Shown here piece by piece: positions 61,205 to 64,000 of a stretch of 64,000 nt of DNA (position 1 is the stretch's first letter; each line of letters begins with the position of its first letter). The stretch is from Peptococcaceae bacterium (GTDB lineage: Bacteria > Bacillota > Dehalobacteriia > UBA4068 > JAAVYR01). The notes below the pieces were generated by a model. It was not told the origin of the DNA, did not search any database, and saw only the letters and a list, made by a program, of their open reading frames with translations. The translations under genes were made by a program, and so were the position numbers. The stretch lies in contig JAAVYR010000003.1 in assembly GCA_022791255.1 (NCBI GenBank), positions 37,691 through 101,690 of the forward strand, in the 5' to 3' direction.

Positions 61205-62194
61205 ATGACACAGATAGACGATTTCCAGAAGCTAGGCATATCCCTGGACCTGGCTGTAGAAGCCAATCAACTGCTCCGCGGTAAGGCTAATGTAGAAGTA
61301 TCCGGCGTCAAAGAGCAAGTATTAACCTATGAAAATAGTACCGTTACCATCATCGATATTTTAGATGAGCGCGGTGCCCAAGCCCTAGGCAAACCCATCG
61401 GCAGATATATCACCATAGAAAGCCCAACCCTGGGCTGGGAACAAGGCGCCCTAGCAGAAATCAACCGTATTTTCTCCCTACACTTTCAGCCGTTACTGCC
61501 CAAAGAAAGGGATAAATCTATTTTAATAGTAGGTTTAGGCAATGACCACGCCACCCCAGACGCTCTAGGCCCAGCTGTCATCGACCGCATCTTAGCTACC
61601 CGGCACATTCTTCTCTACGCACCGGAAGCCATCGATAAAAATATGCGCCCTGTCTGCACCCTAGCGCCAGGAGTTTTGGGCAGCAATGGGATTGAGACGG
61701 CAGAAATTATCCGCGGCGTCTGCGCCCATGTAAAGCCTGCCTGCATTATCGCCATCGACGCACTGTCGGCAGCCAGCATCAGCCGCATCGGCTCCACTAT
61801 CCAGATAACCAATACGGGCATCTCCCCCGGCTCCGGCATTGGCAATCGGCGTGCAGATATCAGCGCTGGCACCATGGGCGTACCAGTCATCGCCATCGGC
61901 GTACCTACAGTAGTCCACAGTGCGGTTATTGTAAATGAGGCTTTTCGCATCTTACAGCGAGACTGGGCCAAACAAAACTTCCTCACCCCAGAGGAAATCG
62001 AGGCCATCTTATCCCCTCGCTGCATCCAATCAGTATCCCACGAGCTCCTCATGCCCTTTGCAGGCAATCTAGTAGTGACGCCGAAGGAAATCGACGAGAT
62101 GATAACCAATATTGCAAGTCTTCTTGCCACTGTGCTTACCTGCACTATCCACCCCACGCTGACCCTAGAAAACTGTCATGATTATATGCAATAA
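61205..62194 (+). CDS. gpr: Germination protease (GPR)
   Basis: Spore endoprotease that degrades small acid-soluble proteins at germination. 329 residues: pro-region ending near GISLDLAVEANQLLRG, then LIVGLGNDHATPDALGP, LAPGVLGSNGIETAEIIRGV, IIAIDALSAASISRIGSTIQ and TGISPGSGIGNRRADIS, which hold the family's two catalytic aspartates. GGAAAGGAG is upstream of the chosen ATG. In other spore formers it usually sits between rpsT and spoIIP; here it has moved next to rsmD. Encoded on the plus strand. Confidence 0.95.
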   Translation: MTQIDDFQKLGISLDLAVEANQLLRGKANVEVSGVKEQVLTYENSTVTIIDILDERGAQALGKPIGRYITIESPTLGWEQGALAEINRIFSLHFQPLLPKERDKSILIVGLGNDHATPDALGPAVIDRILATRHILLYAPEAIDKNMRPVCTLAPGVLGSNGIETAEIIRGVCAHVKPACIIAIDALSAASISRIGSTIQITNTGISPGSGIGNRRADISAGTMGVPVIAIGVPTVVHSAVIVNEAFRILQRDWAKQNFLTPEEIEAILSPRCIQSVSHELLMPFAGNLVVTPKEIDEMITNIASLLATVLTCTIHPTLTLENCHDYMQ

Positions 62195-62221
62195 AAAGAG
62201 AACGGCAATTCCGTTCTCTTT
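62195..62221. terminator. Bidirectional terminator between gpr and the XRE regulator
   Basis: AAAGAGAACGG (62195-62205) pairs with CCGTTCTCTTT (62211-62221) around CAATT, with T-runs on both strands. Confidence 0.85.
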
Positions 62222-62596
62222 CTAATTTTCTTTTTTACTTTTTAACCGTTCCTGAAATCTATCGTCTTTCTCCAAAACATCATTAGCTGCTTTTAATATA
62301 CCCACCAGCACAGGCGCATTTCTTTTCGCGCATTTATCAAAAACCTCTTGGGCTTCCTTATTATAGACATGGAAAGCATGGACCAGGTTATCACAGAGCA
62401 AGTCATCAGTGGTGACAGAAAGGGCATTCGCAATAGAGACCAAAGTTTCCAGGCTCATTTTGGTTTGACCTTTTTCTATATAACTAATAAAACGCAAAGA
62501 CACATCCGCATCATTCGCTAATGCTTCTCTTGTAATACCAGCCTTTTTTCGCGCTGCTCTTATTCGTAAACCAACTGCCTCATAATCAATAATCAT
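62222..62596 (-). CDS. XRE-family transcriptional regulator
   Basis: 124 residues with an N-terminal HTH (GLRIRAARKKAGITREALAN, DADVSLRFISYIEKGQTKMS, LETLVSIANALSVTTDDLLC) and a helical C-terminal part. No nearby operon partner; targets unknown. AGAGG lies upstream of the ATG. The C-terminal half (CAKRNAPVLVGILKAANDVL) does not match a ligand domain that I know. Confidence 0.85.
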   Translation of the reverse strand: MIIDYEAVGLRIRAARKKAGITREALANDADVSLRFISYIEKGQTKMSLETLVSIANALSVTTDDLLCDNLVHAFHVYNKEAQEVFDKCAKRNAPVLVGILKAANDVLEKDDRFQERLKSKKEN

Positions 62597-62742
62597 ATTT
62601 CGACCTCTTTTATATAAAATCCCATATCTATATTGTAAAGTTTTTTAGAATTTGATATAATGAAACAAATATTCAAATAAGAACAATCATTGCACATATA
62701 ATTTTTTAGAAGAAATTTTTTATTAATTATCCTGAGAGTTTT

Positions 62743-62771
62743 AAGATCCTTCGCTAACGCTCAGGATGACA
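62743..62771 (-). repeat. Dispersed GTCATCCTGAG...GAAGGATCTT element, reverse copy
   Basis: AAGATCCTTCG...CTCAGGATGACA. It faces the copy at 62797, so the pair can form a long imperfect hairpin. Confidence 0.7.
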
Positions 62772-62796
62772 ATCAGAAATATATACTGCCTCTATA

Positions 62797-62832
62797 TGTC
62801 ATCCTGAGGAACGCAGTGACGAAGGATCTTTT
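62797..62832 (+). repeat. Dispersed GTCATCCTGAG...GAAGGATCTT element, forward copy
   Basis: TGTCATCCTGAGG, then AACGCAGTGAC, then GAAGGATCTTTT. Part of the repeat patch that fills the gap between the XRE gene and the gene at 63174. Confidence 0.7.
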
Positions 62833-62846
62833 CGTAAATGGGGAAG

Positions 62847-62912
62847 GCAATCTGTTTGCCACGGGGAGCACTAGGTAGTGACGAGGCTGCCAGGCTAAGG
62901 CAACCAGATTGC
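62847..62912. repeat. Long inverted repeat with internal palindrome
   Basis: GCAATCTGTTTGCC (62847-62860) pairs with GGCAACCAGATTGC (62899-62912) at 13 of 14 bases. The 38-base loop contains CACTAGGTAGTG. The layout looks like a mobile miniature repeat or a structured RNA. Confidence 0.6.
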
Positions 62913-62919
62913 GATTTTG

Positions 62920-62938
62920 GTTCTTTTCTTAAAAGAAC
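62920..62938. repeat. Short hairpin in the repeat patch
   Basis: GTTCTTTT (62920-62927) and AAAAGAAC (62931-62938) around CTT. Confidence 0.55.
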
Positions 62939-63051
62939 AGACAAAGCGAGCCCAAGGTAAATCATTCGTACTTGCCCAGCTGTCAGAGGCAGAAAGCAAC
63001 TCTTAAATATATACATTGTACTTTCGACAGATAGGCAATTGCCATGCATTT

Positions 63052-63106
63052 CTTTGGGTAAATCTTTAACTTCTTTTAGAAAAAGAAGTTAAAAATTTAC
63101 CCAAAG
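63052..63106. repeat. 25-bp near-perfect hairpin
   Basis: The 25 bases at 63052-63076 are the reverse complement of 63082-63106 except for one base, with a five-base loop. Arms begin CTTTGGGTAAAT and end ATTTACCCAAAG. Flanked by two diverged copies of ACTTGCCCA(C/G)CTGT (from 62970 and 63118). Confidence 0.7.
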
Positions 63107-63173
63107 TAACTTTTAGCACTTGCCCACCTGTAAAAAGTAAAATTTATCTTATTAAAAATCACTATTCAATTCC

Positions 63174-63473
63174 TCAATCATAATCTTCTGCCACCAAATC
63201 TGTTTGATACACTTCTGCCATAATTTTCATCCCCAGACGAAGTCCATCTAAAAACATATAGGCGATATCCCATTCTGTTTCCAGATATCTCGCGTCTGAC
63301 ATTTCATTAAACGCTTTCCCATACTTTGGGTCCATTTTCTCTAAGGCTTCTCCTATCCAATCATAACGAATTTTTTGCTCATGTATTAAGTCCTTATGTT
63401 CCTCTAAAATTGGTTCATATCTCGCTCGTGGGTCTATCTCCCCTTTATATAGTTGATATAAGATACTTTTCAT
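63174..63473 (-). CDS. Small helical protein, probably DUF6809-like
   Basis: 99 residues, acidic and helical: MKSILYQLYKGEIDPRARYE, WIGEALEKMDPKYGKAFNEM and a C-terminal helix WDIAYMFLDGLRLGMKIMAE. The N-terminal 'ILxxLYxGEIxPxER' pattern resembles small proteins of the DUF6809 type. Function unknown. GGAAGGGG lies upstream of the ATG. Divergent from the gene at 63614. Confidence 0.65.
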   Translation of the reverse strand: MKSILYQLYKGEIDPRARYEPILEEHKDLIHEQKIRYDWIGEALEKMDPKYGKAFNEMSDARYLETEWDIAYMFLDGLRLGMKIMAEVYQTDLVAEDYD

Positions 63474-63541
63474 CCTAATTTCCCCTTCCTATTTTTCTTC
63501 TGCTTTTCAACTCTATTATAGCAATTAAAAAACCCACAACA

Positions 63542-63555
63542 TCCTAAAGTTAGGA
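63542..63555. promoter_or_regulatory. Dyad between two divergent small genes
   Basis: TCCTAA-AG-TTAGGA is a perfect dyad midway between the divergent starts at 63473 and 63614; a possible shared operator. Confidence 0.35.
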
Positions 63556-63613
63556 CTATTGGTTTTATTAAACGTAGCTACTATATATTAAAATTTTTAA
63601 GGAGTTGAAAACT

Positions 63614-64000
63614 ATGCCTACTATGCTTGCCCATATGAAACTAAGCGATACCGCAAAGAAGTGTATTGACCACCTCAAAGAATTAATCATGGAAGAAAAC
63701 CGTGAAGAAAATGCCCACCTAGGCTCTTACGACCTTTATGAAACATATTGCAGTCAGATAGTGAAGGCCCTTTTCGATGGAATGGGCAAACCCCTTTGGC
63801 AAAGTTACCAGAACATGCGCACGGAAGAAGCCGACTTCTTCGACCCTTACGAGGCTTACCTTGCCGGCAGAGAGGCCAAGCTGGATGGCGAGATGAATAC
63901 GGATATTGCTTATAAATTCTATCTGGAGAAAATCAAAAGCAGCGAACGATACGGCAAATTAAAAAAAGGGCAGGAAGTCATATTCAAAGATTTACAGCAA
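63614..64000 (+). CDS. Protein of unknown function, cut by window end
   Basis: At least 129 residues with no stop before the window edge. It starts MPTMLAHMKLSDTAKKCIDH and is rich in Glu, Lys and Tyr, mainly helical, without membrane segments or recognisable motifs (DFFDPYEAYLAGREAKLDGE, KKGQEVIFKDLQQ). AAGGAG lies nine bases upstream of the ATG. Divergent from the small gene at 63174, with which it may share an operator. Confidence 0.7.
   Translation, partial: MPTMLAHMKLSDTAKKCIDHLKELIMEENREENAHLGSYDLYETYCSQIVKALFDGMGKPLWQSYQNMRTEEADFFDPYEAYLAGREAKLDGEMNTDIAYKFYLEKIKSSERYGKLKKGQEVIFKDLQQ

Noticed and set aside
62792..63049. 85-residue minus-strand reading frame inside the repeat patch
   Set aside because: It is made of repeat elements and hairpins, has no ribosome binding site and no protein-like conservation pattern.
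62640..63170. CRISPR array
   Set aside because: The repeats are inverted and of different types, without regular direct repeats and spacers.

Overview
The window comes from the chromosome of an anaerobic, endospore-forming member of the Bacillota (Clostridia or Negativicutes type). The evidence is a full spoIIIA operon (AA to AH), spoIIP, ylbJ and the spore protease gene gpr, together with an Rnf ion-pumping complex, acetate kinase, many ferredoxin-type iron-sulfur proteins and strong AGGAGG-type ribosome binding sites. I cannot fix the genus. No phage, transposase, CRISPR array, rRNA or tRNA was found. Almost all of the first 58 kb is coded on the minus strand and the gene order is largely that of a conserved core chromosome.

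Layout, left to right (minus-strand genes are transcribed right to left). 1-5.2 kb: lepA (cut by the window edge), murJ, a small membrane protein and spoIIP. 5.4-15 kb: rpsT, holA, comEC, comEA, leuS, ispA, xseB and xseA. 15-16.7 kb: two unrecognised exported or anchored proteins. 16.9-24 kb: the operon apbE, NusG-domain-II protein, Gx-type membrane protein, rnfC-D-G-E-A-B, with its own promoter and terminator. 24.2-30 kb: a three-gene operon (NuoE-like, NuoF-like and a 1181-residue fusion of a 2Fe-2S domain, a GltD-type NADPH flavoprotein and a degenerate NuoG/FdhF domain), probably a soluble electron-bifurcating or transhydrogenase-like enzyme. 30-33 kb: a TsaD-like protein, nusB, DUF2273, amaP and asp23. 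33-38.7 kb: spoIIIAH to AA. 38.8-47 kb: a Cys/Asp-rich zinc-ribbon protein, efp, rplS, a trmD fused to a second RNA methyltransferase, rimM, KH protein, rpsP, ffh, ylxM, then a methylthioadenosine deaminase and a nucleoside phosphorylase. 47-58.3 kb: ftsY, smc, a radical SAM protein, rnc, acyl carrier protein, plsX, a polysaccharide deacetylase, rpmF, DUF177 and ackA. 58.5-64 kb: ylbJ (+), a coiled-coil protein and rsmD (-), gpr (+), an XRE regulator (-), a roughly 580-base gene-free patch packed with repeats and hairpins, and two small proteins of unknown role.

How it fits together: Rnf couples ferredoxin and NAD to an ion gradient, ApbE attaches FMN to RnfG and RnfD, and the neighbouring NuoEF-GltD-NuoG-like enzyme could link NADH, NADPH and ferredoxin in the cytoplasm. 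The deaminase and phosphorylase next to each other form a plausible methylthioadenosine salvage route through methylthioinosine. The most unusual points are the fused flavoprotein that has lost the formate dehydrogenase catalytic residue, the TrmD fusion, the Cys/Asp-rich protein beside efp, two hairpins that overlap ribosome binding sites, and the repeat patch near 63 kb.
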